From Flavobacterium sp. FEMGT703F (GTDB lineage Bacteria; Bacteroidota; Bacteroidia; Flavobacteriales; Flavobacteriaceae): a stretch of DNA of 64,000 nt. Position 1 is the first letter of the stretch. Every line of letters begins with the position of its first letter. A program made the translations under genes and the position numbers. The notes under the pieces are model-generated. The model was not told where the DNA came from. It saw only the letters and a list, made by a program, of their open reading frames with translations, and did not search any database. The stretch lies in NCBI GenBank assembly GCA_002786385.1, contig PGCN01000018.1, positions 248,001-312,000 on the forward strand, given 5' to 3'. Shown here one piece after another: positions 43,904-52,464 of this stretch.

Positions 43904-45138
43904 TACTTTGAAAGCAAAACACTCACCGCATTACCACCGAAACCTACGGCATTCAGCAGTACTTTGCGGATGGTTTTTCTCGGATTAGGTTCCGCTACAT
44001 AAGGAATCCCGATAAAAGTTTGGTATTGGAGCATGAGCAGTGCCAACTCGAGGTTCAACATGCCGGAAGCGCCAAAGGTGTGCCCGATTTTCCACTTGTT
44101 GGTGGTAAGCATCGGCAAGCTATCGCCAAATATTTTTTGTATCGCTTTGTATTCTGAAGTGTCGCCTTTCAACGTACCCGGCGCGTGCATGACTATGACA
44201 TCGACTTCTTCTAAAGGTGTATTTTGCAACGCCATCGCCATCGATTTTTGAAAACACAAGGCTTCTTCAGAGATGGAAATGTTGTGTTGTAAGTCGTCGG
44301 TAGCATAGCCCATTCCGGTAATGTACCCTAAAGCTTTTGGGTTATCGCCTACTTCCAAACAGGCTACAGCAGCGGCTTCGCCCAAGACCATCGTATTTTT
44401 GGTTTTGGTAAAATCGAAGGCGCGACAAGGGTATTTGAGGGAAAGGTCTTCGACAAGCTCAGACTGACAATTGGCTATTGTATTGGATTTATCGGCAACA
44501 GTACTTTCAGCCTGTCCATGAGGCTGCGCATAAATTTTTAACGCTTGCATTTGCGCCAAGGTAAAAGGCGTTAAAGGTGCTTCGCTGCCGCCTACTAAAA
44601 ATTTAGTTGCCATCCCCGATTGCAGCCAAGCCACGGCATTCAACACGGCATGTAAAGCCGTCGAACATGTGATGGAATGGGAGATTTCGGGACCGGTACT
44701 TTTTAAGTCGTGGGCAATCCAAGAGGAAATATTTCCCAAGGTTGTGGTAGGCGAAGTTAAGGTGGCGGTTTTGCCGGTTTCGATAAACTCTTTGTGGTAT
44801 TTCTCGAACAGTTGCGTAGCCCCGCGAGACGAACCAATGTTGATCCCGAACACATCGCCCGATTGCCAACCGGCTTGTGCCACTGCTTGACGAGAAGCCA
44901 AAATAGCCATGAGTACGGTTTCGTCGAGGGCTTTGTATTTGCTGTCTTCTTTACGCAAGGCGTCGATTTCCAAACGCAGTGCTTGCGGAATGGTAGCCAC
45001 CAAACGACTTTGCCCATCGAAAACTTGGGTAGTAATGAGTGTTTCGGGCGAAAGGTATTGTTTCCAAATCCCATCGGCTTCCTTTCCTAAAGGAGACATA
45101 GAAGCTAGCGAGGTTATGGCGATTTTGTTTGTTAACAT
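43903..45138 (-). CDS. Beta-ketoacyl synthase, FabF-like, at the biotin locus
   Basis: A 411-residue thiolase-fold condensing enzyme. The Cys-His-His triad is intact: Cys158 in HSITCSTALHAV, His318 in MHAPGTLKGDTSEY and His353 in KIGHTFGASGM. It is more divergent than housekeeping FabF. An extra segment of about 20 residues lies between QMQALKIYA and the RAFDF motif, and residues 224-232 of it (around QSELVEDLS) are encoded by a dispersed repeat. It follows bioA by 266 nt and has its own promoter box (45156-45163). A role in pimeloyl-chain synthesis is inferred from position; a role in another lipid pathway is possible. Confidence 0.85.
   Translation of the reverse strand: MLTNKIAITSLASMSPLGKEADGIWKQYLSPETLITTQVFDGQSRLVATIPQALRLEIDALRKEDSKYKALDETVLMAILASRQAVAQAGWQSGDVFGINIGSSRGATQLFEKYHKEFIETGKTATLTSPTTTLGNISSWIAHDLKSTGPEISHSITCSTALHAVLNAVAWLQSGMATKFLVGGSEAPLTPFTLAQMQALKIYAQPHGQAESTVADKSNTIANCQSELVEDLSLKYPCRAFDFTKTKNTMVLGEAAAVACLEVGDNPKALGYITGMGYATDDLQHNISISEEALCFQKSMAMALQNTPLEEVDVIVMHAPGTLKGDTSEYKAIQKIFGDSLPMLTTNKWKIGHTFGASGMLNLELALLMLQYQTFIGIPYVAEPNPRKTIRKVLLNAVGFGGNAVSVLLSK
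44445..44469 (+). repeat. Dispersed palindromic repeat, copy 3 (inside ketosynthase ORF)
   Basis: GGTCTTCGACAAGCTCAGAC then TGACA, one base different from copy 1, lying wholly within the coding frame. The minus-strand reading stays open and gives QSELVEDL. Confidence 0.9.
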
Positions 45139-45155
45139 GGCAGTCTATTGTGGAA

Positions 45156-45163
45156 CAAAGGTA
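45156..45163 (-). promoter_or_regulatory. Candidate -7 promoter element of the ketosynthase gene
   Basis: TACCTTTG on the minus strand matches TAnnTTTG exactly, 17 nt before the start codon. No clear -33 TTG is seen. Confidence 0.5.
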
Positions 45164-45245
45164 GTTATTATTGGGGAAAGTTAGAGGTTACGCGTTGGGA
45201 GTTCAATTGGCATTGGGTGTAAGTTACAGCTTTCAACTTCAATCA

Positions 45246-45270
45246 GCCCTTCGACAAGCTCAGGGAGACA
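45246..45270 (+). repeat. Dispersed palindromic repeat, copy 4
   Basis: GCCCTTCGACAAGCTCAGGG then AGACA, in the gap between ketosynthase and bioA. It is inverted relative to copy 5. Confidence 0.88.
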
Positions 45271-45345
45271 ATAGTGCTTACGATTGTGATTGTTGTAAAT
45301 TGAAATTGTTGTTGTCTTGAGCATAACCTCTCGAAAAATAGCAGC

Positions 45346-45370
45346 TGTCAGTCTGAGCTTGTCGAAGACC
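45346..45370 (-). repeat. Dispersed palindromic repeat, copy 5
   Basis: Reads GGTCTTCGACAAGCTCAGAC then TGACA on the minus strand, identical to copy 3. With copy 4 it makes an inverted pair about 75 nt apart. Confidence 0.88.
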
Positions 45371-45404
45371 AAACCTACAACTCGCAACTTATAACCCACA
45401 GCTT

Positions 45405-46676
45405 TTAAACCAACTCCACAGCTTGTTCCACAATATTGTAAACCTTTTCCAGTTGTTCGGTGGTAATAATATACGGTGGTAATATGTACACAATGTTGCC
45501 TACCGGTCGCAAAATCACGCCGTGTTCGATAAAGAAATTGTAGAGTTTCATGCGCATGGCGCCATAGTAACTTTCGTTGGTTTCGGTTTTGATTTCGAGG
45601 GCGAAAATCACCCCTTGTACGCGGGTAGTTTTCACTTTGGGATGGCTTTGCATTTTTTGGGCAAAAGCCAAATGTTGGGCGTTAATGCGGGTGATATTGT
45701 TTTGCATTTCGGGCGTTTCCAGCAAACTGATGGCGGCCAAAGCAGCGGCACAACCCGTTGGATTGGCGGTAAAAGTATGGCCGTGAAACAAGGCTTTGTT
45801 GACATCGCTGTCGTAAAAACCATCGAAGATTTGTTGGGTAAAAGTGGTGATGGCCATCGGAATCGTTCCGCCGGTTAAGGCTTTGGACAAACACATCATA
45901 TCGGGTTTTTTTTGCAGGTAATCTGAAGCAAAAGTTTTGCCTGTTTTCCCGAAACCGGTCATCACTTCATCGGCTATGGTAAACACTTGGTGTTGTTGGC
46001 AAACGGCGATCATTTGGTCTAAAACTGCGGCTTCATACATGACCATACCGGCGGCACCTTGCACCAGTGGTTCGAAGATAAAGGCGGCGAACTCGTTGGT
46101 TTGTACCAATTGGGTCAACGCTTGTAAAGCTTCGGTTTCTTTCCCGGGCACAGGCACCGGAATGCGCACCACTTCGAGTAACGAACCTTTGAAGGCTTCG
46201 GTAAAAAAAGTAATGCCGCTGGACGCCATAGCGCCAAAAGTATCGCCGTGGAAAGCGTCTTCAAAAGCAATCACTTTAGTGCGTTTTAATCCTTGGTTGT
46301 AATTGTATTGCAAAGCGGCTTTGAGGGCGACTTCGACCGCGGTAGAACCGTTATCGGAATAAAAAATGCGCTTTTGGTTGGCGGGTAAAATCGACAACAA
46401 TTTTTCGGATAATTCAACCGCTTTGTTATGGGTAAAACCGCCGAATAAAACGTGTTCTAAAGTGGTCAATTGGTTGTAAATCGCTTCAGCCATCACTTTG
46501 TTAGAGTGACCAAAAGGGTTCACCCACCAAGAGGCGATGGCGTCGATGTATTCTTTGCCGTTGTCATCCCAAAGCAATGCGCCTTCGCCCTTTACAATAG
46601 CCGGTAAAGGCCCGGTGGTTTTGTGTTGGGTGTAGGGATGCCAGTTGTATAGTTGGTCTTTTTCGGATAGTGTCAT
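45405..46676 (-). CDS. bioA: Adenosylmethionine-8-amino-7-oxononanoate aminotransferase
   Basis: PLP enzyme that converts KAPA to DAPA using SAM as amino donor; 423 residues. BioA hallmarks are YNWHPYTQHKT near the start, IDAIASWWVNPFGHSN, the phosphate-binding DNGSTAVEVALKAALQY, the Asp in FTIADEVMTGFGKTG and the PLP lysine in MCLSKALTGGTIPMA. It lies 41 nt downstream of bioD on the same strand, so bioF-bioD-bioA are likely cotranscribed. Confidence 0.97.
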   Translation of the reverse strand: MTLSEKDQLYNWHPYTQHKTTGPLPAIVKGEGALLWDDNGKEYIDAIASWWVNPFGHSNKVMAEAIYNQLTTLEHVLFGGFTHNKAVELSEKLLSILPANQKRIFYSDNGSTAVEVALKAALQYNYNQGLKRTKVIAFEDAFHGDTFGAMASSGITFFTEAFKGSLLEVVRIPVPVPGKETEALQALTQLVQTNEFAAFIFEPLVQGAAGMVMYEAAVLDQMIAVCQQHQVFTIADEVMTGFGKTGKTFASDYLQKKPDMMCLSKALTGGTIPMAITTFTQQIFDGFYDSDVNKALFHGHTFTANPTGCAAALAAISLLETPEMQNNITRINAQHLAFAQKMQSHPKVKTTRVQGVIFALEIKTETNESYYGAMRMKLYNFFIEHGVILRPVGNIVYILPPYIITTEQLEKVYNIVEQAVELV

Positions 46677-46717
46677 TGGGCGTGAAGATTGTTGATTAAC
46701 GATTTTTGATTTCAGAT

Positions 46718-47335
46718 TTACAAGCGCGTCAAGTTGTCTCGAAACTTATCGGCGTAATAGGCAATCACATTGGCGTCGAAGTAGGGTTCATTGTCAATTC
46801 GGCCAATCAATTTAACTCCGGTTTTGTTGAGAATGATGGTTTCTGTAGCTTGGTTTTCATCACCTGAAAAAATAATCCCGGCTACGGTAATTTTTCGGTT
46901 TTTAAGCGCTTCGATAGTCAATAAGGTATGGTTGATACTGCCTAAATAATGTCGAGACACGACAATGACTTTATAATCGGGACGGATTAAATCGATGATA
47001 CAATCGGTATTGTTGAGCGGAACTAATATCCCGCCGGCGCCTTCAATAACCAAGTGATTGTTCGTCTCGGGTTCTTTGATTTGATTTAAATCGATGGTAA
47101 TCCCATCTAACTCGGCCGCCAAGTGTGGACTGGCCGGCGTGTTGAGCGCATAGGCGTTGGGGTGAAATTGAGACTTTTCGTTAGACACTCGGTCTTTGAC
47201 TTTGTGGGTATCGGAAAGTTCCAAATCGCCTGCTTGAACGGGTTTCCAATAATCGGCTTCCAGAGCTTGGGTTACTATGGCGGAAGCGACTGTTTTCCCT
47301 ACATCGGTACCGATACCTGTGATGAATAGTTTCAT
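46718..47335 (-). CDS. bioD: Dethiobiotin synthetase
   Basis: Closes the ureido ring of dethiobiotin using CO2 and ATP; 205 residues. The P-loop is at the very start (MKLFITGIGTDVGKTVASA), followed by YWKPVQAG, TPASPHLAAE and VIEGAGGILVPL. The frame opens at a GTG at 47350, but the ATG at 47335 begins at the P-loop strand as in the family. It is separated from bioF by 140 nt of low-complexity repeat. Confidence 0.96.
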   Translation of the reverse strand: MKLFITGIGTDVGKTVASAIVTQALEADYWKPVQAGDLELSDTHKVKDRVSNEKSQFHPNAYALNTPASPHLAAELDGITIDLNQIKEPETNNHLVIEGAGGILVPLNNTDCIIDLIRPDYKVIVVSRHYLGSINHTLLTIEALKNRKITVAGIIFSGDENQATETIILNKTGVKLIGRIDNEPYFDANVIAYYADKFRDNLTRL

Positions 47336-47475
47336 GGTTATTAGTTTCACAGAGATTCACGGCGTTTTTTTCTGTGTTATTAAAATTATTACTTGATTAA
47401 AAAATTAAGTTTCACAGAAATTCACAGCTTTTTCTCTCTGTGTGTCTCTTTTTTTCTCTGTGCCTCTCTGTGTAA
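47336..47475. repeat. Low-complexity 'cacagagattcacag' repeats between bioD and bioF
   Basis: Two imperfect copies of AGTTTCACAGAGATTCACGG (47345-47364 and 47409-47428), then a T/C/G-rich run of TCTCTGTG words to about 47470. No gene or hairpin terminator is visible. Confidence 0.7.
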
Positions 47476-48633
47476 CTAAAACACAAAAGTACTCAACAAT
47501 TCCAACACATTCAAGATTTCCATTTCGGAATTGTAGCTGTGCAGGCAAAAGCGGAGGCGTTCTTGGCCTTCGGGTACGGTTGGAGATAAAATAGGTTTGA
47601 CATCGAAGCCGTGTTGTTGCAATTGGGTGGCGATTTTTTTTACGGTATCGTTGCCTGGAATGATGGCGGATTGTATAGCGGATTTGGAATACACAAACAT
47701 TGGTTTTAATCCTAATCGCAATTTCTCTTGGTTGAAGAAAATGATATTGTTTTTCAGCAATGCTAAAGTTTCCTTTTCTTTTGCTAAATGTTGGTAAGCC
47801 ACTAGGATTGTCGCTACACTGTGCGGAGACAAGCCGGTAGTATAAATAAAACTGCGGGCAAAGTTGACTAAATAGCTTTTGAGTTCGGCACTGCCTAAAA
47901 TAGCGGCGCCGTGACAACCTAATCCTTTGCCGAAGGTCATGATGCGCGCAAAGACTTGGTCTTGTAATCCGGAGCTTTGGACTAGGCCTTCGCCATGTTC
48001 TCCGAATACGCCGAGTGCATGGGCTTCATCGACCACTAAGTAGGCCTTGTATTTTTGGGCGAGTTGGGTAAGTGCTTCCAAATTAGGTGAATCGCCGTCC
48101 ATAGAAAAAACACTTTCGGTGACGATGTAAATGGTTGCGAGTTGCGGGTTGCGTGTTTCGGGTTCAAACTTGAGCAACAGTTTATTTAAATCCTCGGTGT
48201 CGTTGTGTTGAAATTTATAAGCTTTGGCGTGGCTCATTTGGATGCCGTCGCGGATGGAAGCGTGACACAATTCGTCGTACAGGATAATATCGTTGCGTTG
48301 CGGAACACTGCTGAAAAAGCCCACATTGGCGTCGTAACCCGAATTGAAAATTAAAGCGGTTTCCGCTTGGTGGAATTGGGCGATAAAGTTCTCGGTAACT
48401 TCATACAAATTATGATTGCCGGAGATTAAGCGGGAACCGGTGGCGCCATTGGTTTTGATATTATGGGCTAAAAGATACTGATGCGTTTGGTGAAAGAGGT
48501 TTTCGTTATGGGCAAAGCCGATGTAATCGTTAGACGCAAAATCGACTAAAGACTTGGCTTTGGGCAATTGACGCAAGGCGTTGTTGGCTTGGCGTTGTTG
48601 GAGTTTGGCTTGAAGGGAATTCGGCAATTTCAT
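47476..48633 (-). CDS. bioF: 8-amino-7-oxononanoate synthase (KAPA synthase)
   Basis: PLP-dependent condensation of pimeloyl thioester with alanine; 385 residues. Motifs are FASNDYIGFA, GATGSRLISGNHNLYEVTE, SGYDANVGFF, DEAHALGVFGEHG and the PLP lysine in MTFGKGLGCHGAAI. Residues about 157-167 (EPETRNPQLA) are encoded by a GGGTTGC-type repeat and form an insertion before IYIVTESVFSMDGD. ATG 48633 is the start; the TTG at 48636 is not needed. A -7 box ends 5 nt before it. First gene of the bioFDA cluster. Confidence 0.96.
   Translation of the reverse strand: MKLPNSLQAKLQQRQANNALRQLPKAKSLVDFASNDYIGFAHNENLFHQTHQYLLAHNIKTNGATGSRLISGNHNLYEVTENFIAQFHQAETALIFNSGYDANVGFFSSVPQRNDIILYDELCHASIRDGIQMSHAKAYKFQHNDTEDLNKLLLKFEPETRNPQLATIYIVTESVFSMDGDSPNLEALTQLAQKYKAYLVVDEAHALGVFGEHGEGLVQSSGLQDQVFARIMTFGKGLGCHGAAILGSAELKSYLVNFARSFIYTTGLSPHSVATILVAYQHLAKEKETLALLKNNIIFFNQEKLRLGLKPMFVYSKSAIQSAIIPGNDTVKKIATQLQQHGFDVKPILSPTVPEGQERLRFCLHSYNSEMEILNVLELLSTFVF
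48134..48164. repeat. GGGTTGC-type repeat translated inside bioF
   Basis: GTTGCGAGTTGCGGGTTGCG then TGTTTCGGGTT, closely related to the array at 42823-42900, lies in the bioF coding frame. Confidence 0.85.
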
Positions 48634-48638
48634 CAAAA

Positions 48639-48646
48639 CAAATATA
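48639..48646 (-). promoter_or_regulatory. Candidate -7 promoter element of bioF
   Basis: TATATTTG on the minus strand matches TAnnTTTG exactly and ends 5 nt before the bioF ATG, implying a leaderless or nearly leaderless transcript. No -33 TTG is seen. Confidence 0.5.
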
Positions 48647-48722
48647 GTAAATAGCCCTGATTACCTCACTAAGGACTTATTTTTATTGGTATTCGGGGAA
48701 CACTTTGTGTTTGGAGCGCATC

Positions 48723-48775
48723 CTTTTTCGTGTTCTCGATACGCGGTTAACACCGCACTCGAACTGACGAAAAAG
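48723..48775. repeat. Long imperfect hairpin between bioF and atpC
   Basis: CTTTTTCGT (48723-48731) pairs with ACGAAAAAG (48767-48775), and inside it GCGGT-taac-ACCGC forms a second stem. It resembles the dispersed 'ttctcgatacgc' intergenic palindromes of this genus and does not look like the atpC terminator. Confidence 0.6.
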
Positions 48776-48811
48776 ATACAGTGGACAGCCGGAATAGCTT
48801 CTACAGACTCT

Positions 48812-48842
48812 AAATAAAAAAGCCCAACATTAATGCTGGGCT
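48812..48842 (-). terminator. Terminator of atpD-atpC
   Basis: AGCCCA and TGGGCT pair with a CAT/ATG continuation after one mismatch, followed on the minus strand by a T-run. It lies 23 nt after the atpC stop. Confidence 0.8.
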
Positions 48843-48864
48843 TCTTCTTTTATACAAAATCGGA

Positions 48865-49146
48865 TTAGTCGGCTAACACGATTACTTTGTTGTCTTTCAT
48901 TTCGATAGTTCCCGAATTGATTTCCAAAGTGTAGTTTTGATCATTTACTTTGGTAAACTTATCGGCTACATCTTTGTCGAACTTAAAACTGTTAGCAGCC
49001 AATTTTACGGTGCCTTGTTTTAAGATAGAAACTATAGGCGCGTGGTTGTTCAAGATTTGGAAGGAACCGTCAACACCCGGTAGGGAAACTGAGGTTACTT
49101 CGCCTTTGAACAAGGTAGCTTCCGGTGATACTATTTCTAAAATCAT
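48865..49146 (-). CDS. atpC: ATP synthase F1 epsilon subunit (short form)
   Basis: Central-stalk subunit of F1, 93 residues. It has only the N-terminal beta-sandwich (MILEIVSPEATLFKGEVTSV, then LPGVDGSFQILNNHAPIVS). The C-terminal helical hairpin that inhibits ATPase in the usual 130-140-residue protein is absent, as is common in Bacteroidota. It follows atpD by 72 nt containing an inverted repeat and ends at a terminator. Confidence 0.95.
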   Translation of the reverse strand: MILEIVSPEATLFKGEVTSVSLPGVDGSFQILNNHAPIVSILKQGTVKLAANSFKFDKDVADKFTKVNDQNYTLEINSGTIEMKDNKVIVLAD

Positions 49147-49165
49147 AAAATTTTAATTACGAATT

Positions 49166-49211
49166 TGAAATTACGAATTACGAAAATTATTCATTCGTAA
49201 TTCGTAATTCA
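49166..49211. repeat. Inverted repeat between atpD and atpC
   Basis: TGAAATTACGAATTACGAA (49166-49184) and TTCGTAATTCGTAATTCA (49194-49211) pair along almost their whole length, with one extra A, around a 9-nt loop. No T-run follows, so it is not an ordinary terminator. Confidence 0.85.
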
Positions 49212-49218
49212 TAATTGA

Positions 49219-50733
<1,515 letters not shown>

Positions 50734-50791
50734 TTATGTATTTATTAAATAGCTATTTAGGTTTGAAAAAAATACCTCTTTTTTCAGTGCG

Positions 50792-50822
50792 CAAAGGTAA
50801 ATTTTCTATTTTAAAAAATCAA
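50792..50822 (-). promoter_or_regulatory. Promoter of atpD-atpC
   Basis: On the minus strand TTG (50822-50820), 20 nt, then TACCTTTG (50799-50792), an exact -7 match. The leader would be about 55 nt. Confidence 0.7.
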
Positions 50823-50893
50823 TCTTTGGCAAGAGTTTTTTTCTTATTTTTTGATAATTCTGTTTCTCAAAAGAACCATCACTGCGTAAAAAG

Positions 50894-50926
50894 CAAAAAC
50901 CACCTGACATAGCAAGTGGTTTTTGT
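50894..50926 (-). terminator. Terminator of the TonB receptor/GDSL operon
   Basis: AAAAACCAC and GTGGTTTTT form a 9-bp stem with a 12-nt loop, and a T-run follows on the minus strand. It lies 23 nt after the lipoprotein stop. Confidence 0.75.
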
Positions 50927-50948
50927 GTATTTGAAAAAATTGGTTAGG

Positions 50949-52436
50949 TTAGAAATTAGCCGGATCCATTGGGTATAGAATTCGGTACAATCCTATGTTT
51001 ACTCCTTTAAAATTAGAGCCGTAAGTTTCGTTGATAGCCTCTAAGAATTTGTTGGCAATTAACGCATAACCTCTTGGACTTGGATGCACACCATCTAATG
51101 AGAATCCACCTCCGGTTACGTAGGCTGAAGTAACATTAACATTGTTAGCGGCAATACCACCAGTTGCAATTTGCGTTTGTAAAGCATTAGCATTTACAAA
51201 AGCCAATCCTTTGGTTTGAGCGATAGACTCAATAGCGCTGTTGTAAGCATCAGTAGCCACTCTAACTTCTTGGATTTCGTCTTTAGACAATACCCAACTG
51301 TCGGCCAAAGGAACAGATACTCCGTTTACTTGAGCCGGATTTCCACCCACTGTAGTACCAATAAATGTTCTGGCCGGCAACACGATTAAATCTTCGCTGG
51401 TAGCCATACGATAAGAAGGGATTCCGAAACCGGAAAGGTTAGTCAAATAACTGTCTACAATAACCACCGGATTGGTGCTGGAAGCCGAGAAAGAAATGGT
51501 TCTTCTGGCTACTTCAGCAGCGCTTAATAAACCGTTAGATTGCGCAAACAACAAACCGTTGTTGTAGGCAGTATAACCGGCATTCAATTGAGCCGCTGTT
51601 GTTGCGTTAAGTGCAACAGGATTGTAAGGCACTGTAGTAAAGTATGGAATGGTCGTTACATAAGGTAAGTTGGCCACTACTCCTTTAGCTCCATTAGCGG
51701 TTAACTGATCTACTAAACCGGTGTAAACACTGGCAAACACATTAGGGTCGGTGATGTCGTTAGCTCCGTAAGTAGCCGGATTTAAGTTTCCGGTTTGGTT
51801 CACTCCGGTACCACCAGAGGTAGCATAAGCCAACACGTCGTTGTTTCCAATCCAAAGCGAAAAGAAAGTCGGACTTTGCGCGACAGCGTCACCAATCACT
51901 GAGGCAGAAGTAGAAGAAGCGAAACGTACAAAGTACGGGTTAGCGTAACTTCCGATACCGGCAGGATTTCCATAGGAAGTAGACAATAAGTGGAAACTTT
52001 TTGCCCCAGGCACACCCATATTATTGAATGGTCCTGACAACACATTGGTTACTTCAGTAGTAGGCACACCAGGCACTGAAGCCGGAGCACTTCCGTTAAA
52101 GTACAATCTGGTTCCGGCAATTGGATTGCCTCCCAACAATAGTCCTCCTGTATTATCCGCCATAAAAGGAATTTTAAATTCCCCGCCGCCTACCAAAGCA
52201 AACTGGCTGGCCAAGATACTTGGATACGACCCTTGTTGTCCCGCAATGAATAGCGCATTATCAGCATATCCGGCTGTTAAGGAATTCCCTAAAGCCACAT
52301 ATTTTGAGAAATCGGCAGATCCTGCGGTTAATGGTGTTCCGTCTGTAGAATTAGGATCTACAAAAGGCTCATCATCACTATTACATGCTACAAAGGTTAA
52401 TGAAACCAATAGTAACCATTTGAAATTTTTTATCAT
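50949..52436 (-). CDS. SGNH/GDSL-hydrolase lipoprotein
   Basis: A 495-residue lipoprotein (LLLVSLTFVACNSDDE, lipobox Cys plus an acidic stretch typical of surface export in Bacteroidota). The SGNH hydrolase blocks are visible: block I ALGNSLTAGYAD (Ser), block III WIGNNDVL (Asn) and block V SLDGVHPSPRGYALIA (Asp and His), so an esterase or lipase activity is likely. It begins 28 nt after the stop of the TonB receptor gene and is cotranscribed. The pair suggests cleavage of an ester at the surface and uptake of the product. Confidence 0.9.
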   Translation of the reverse strand: MIKNFKWLLLVSLTFVACNSDDEPFVDPNSTDGTPLTAGSADFSKYVALGNSLTAGYADNALFIAGQQGSYPSILASQFALVGGGEFKIPFMADNTGGLLLGGNPIAGTRLYFNGSAPASVPGVPTTEVTNVLSGPFNNMGVPGAKSFHLLSTSYGNPAGIGSYANPYFVRFASSTSASVIGDAVAQSPTFFSLWIGNNDVLAYATSGGTGVNQTGNLNPATYGANDITDPNVFASVYTGLVDQLTANGAKGVVANLPYVTTIPYFTTVPYNPVALNATTAAQLNAGYTAYNNGLLFAQSNGLLSAAEVARRTISFSASSTNPVVIVDSYLTNLSGFGIPSYRMATSEDLIVLPARTFIGTTVGGNPAQVNGVSVPLADSWVLSKDEIQEVRVATDAYNSAIESIAQTKGLAFVNANALQTQIATGGIAANNVNVTSAYVTGGGFSLDGVHPSPRGYALIANKFLEAINETYGSNFKGVNIGLYRILYPMDPANF

Positions 52437-52464
52437 AGTATTATATTTTAAGTCTGATTGATAA

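Noticed and set aside
48865..49146. Truncated or broken atpC
   Set aside because: The missing C-terminal helices are normal for Bacteroidota epsilon subunits and the gene ends cleanly before its terminator.
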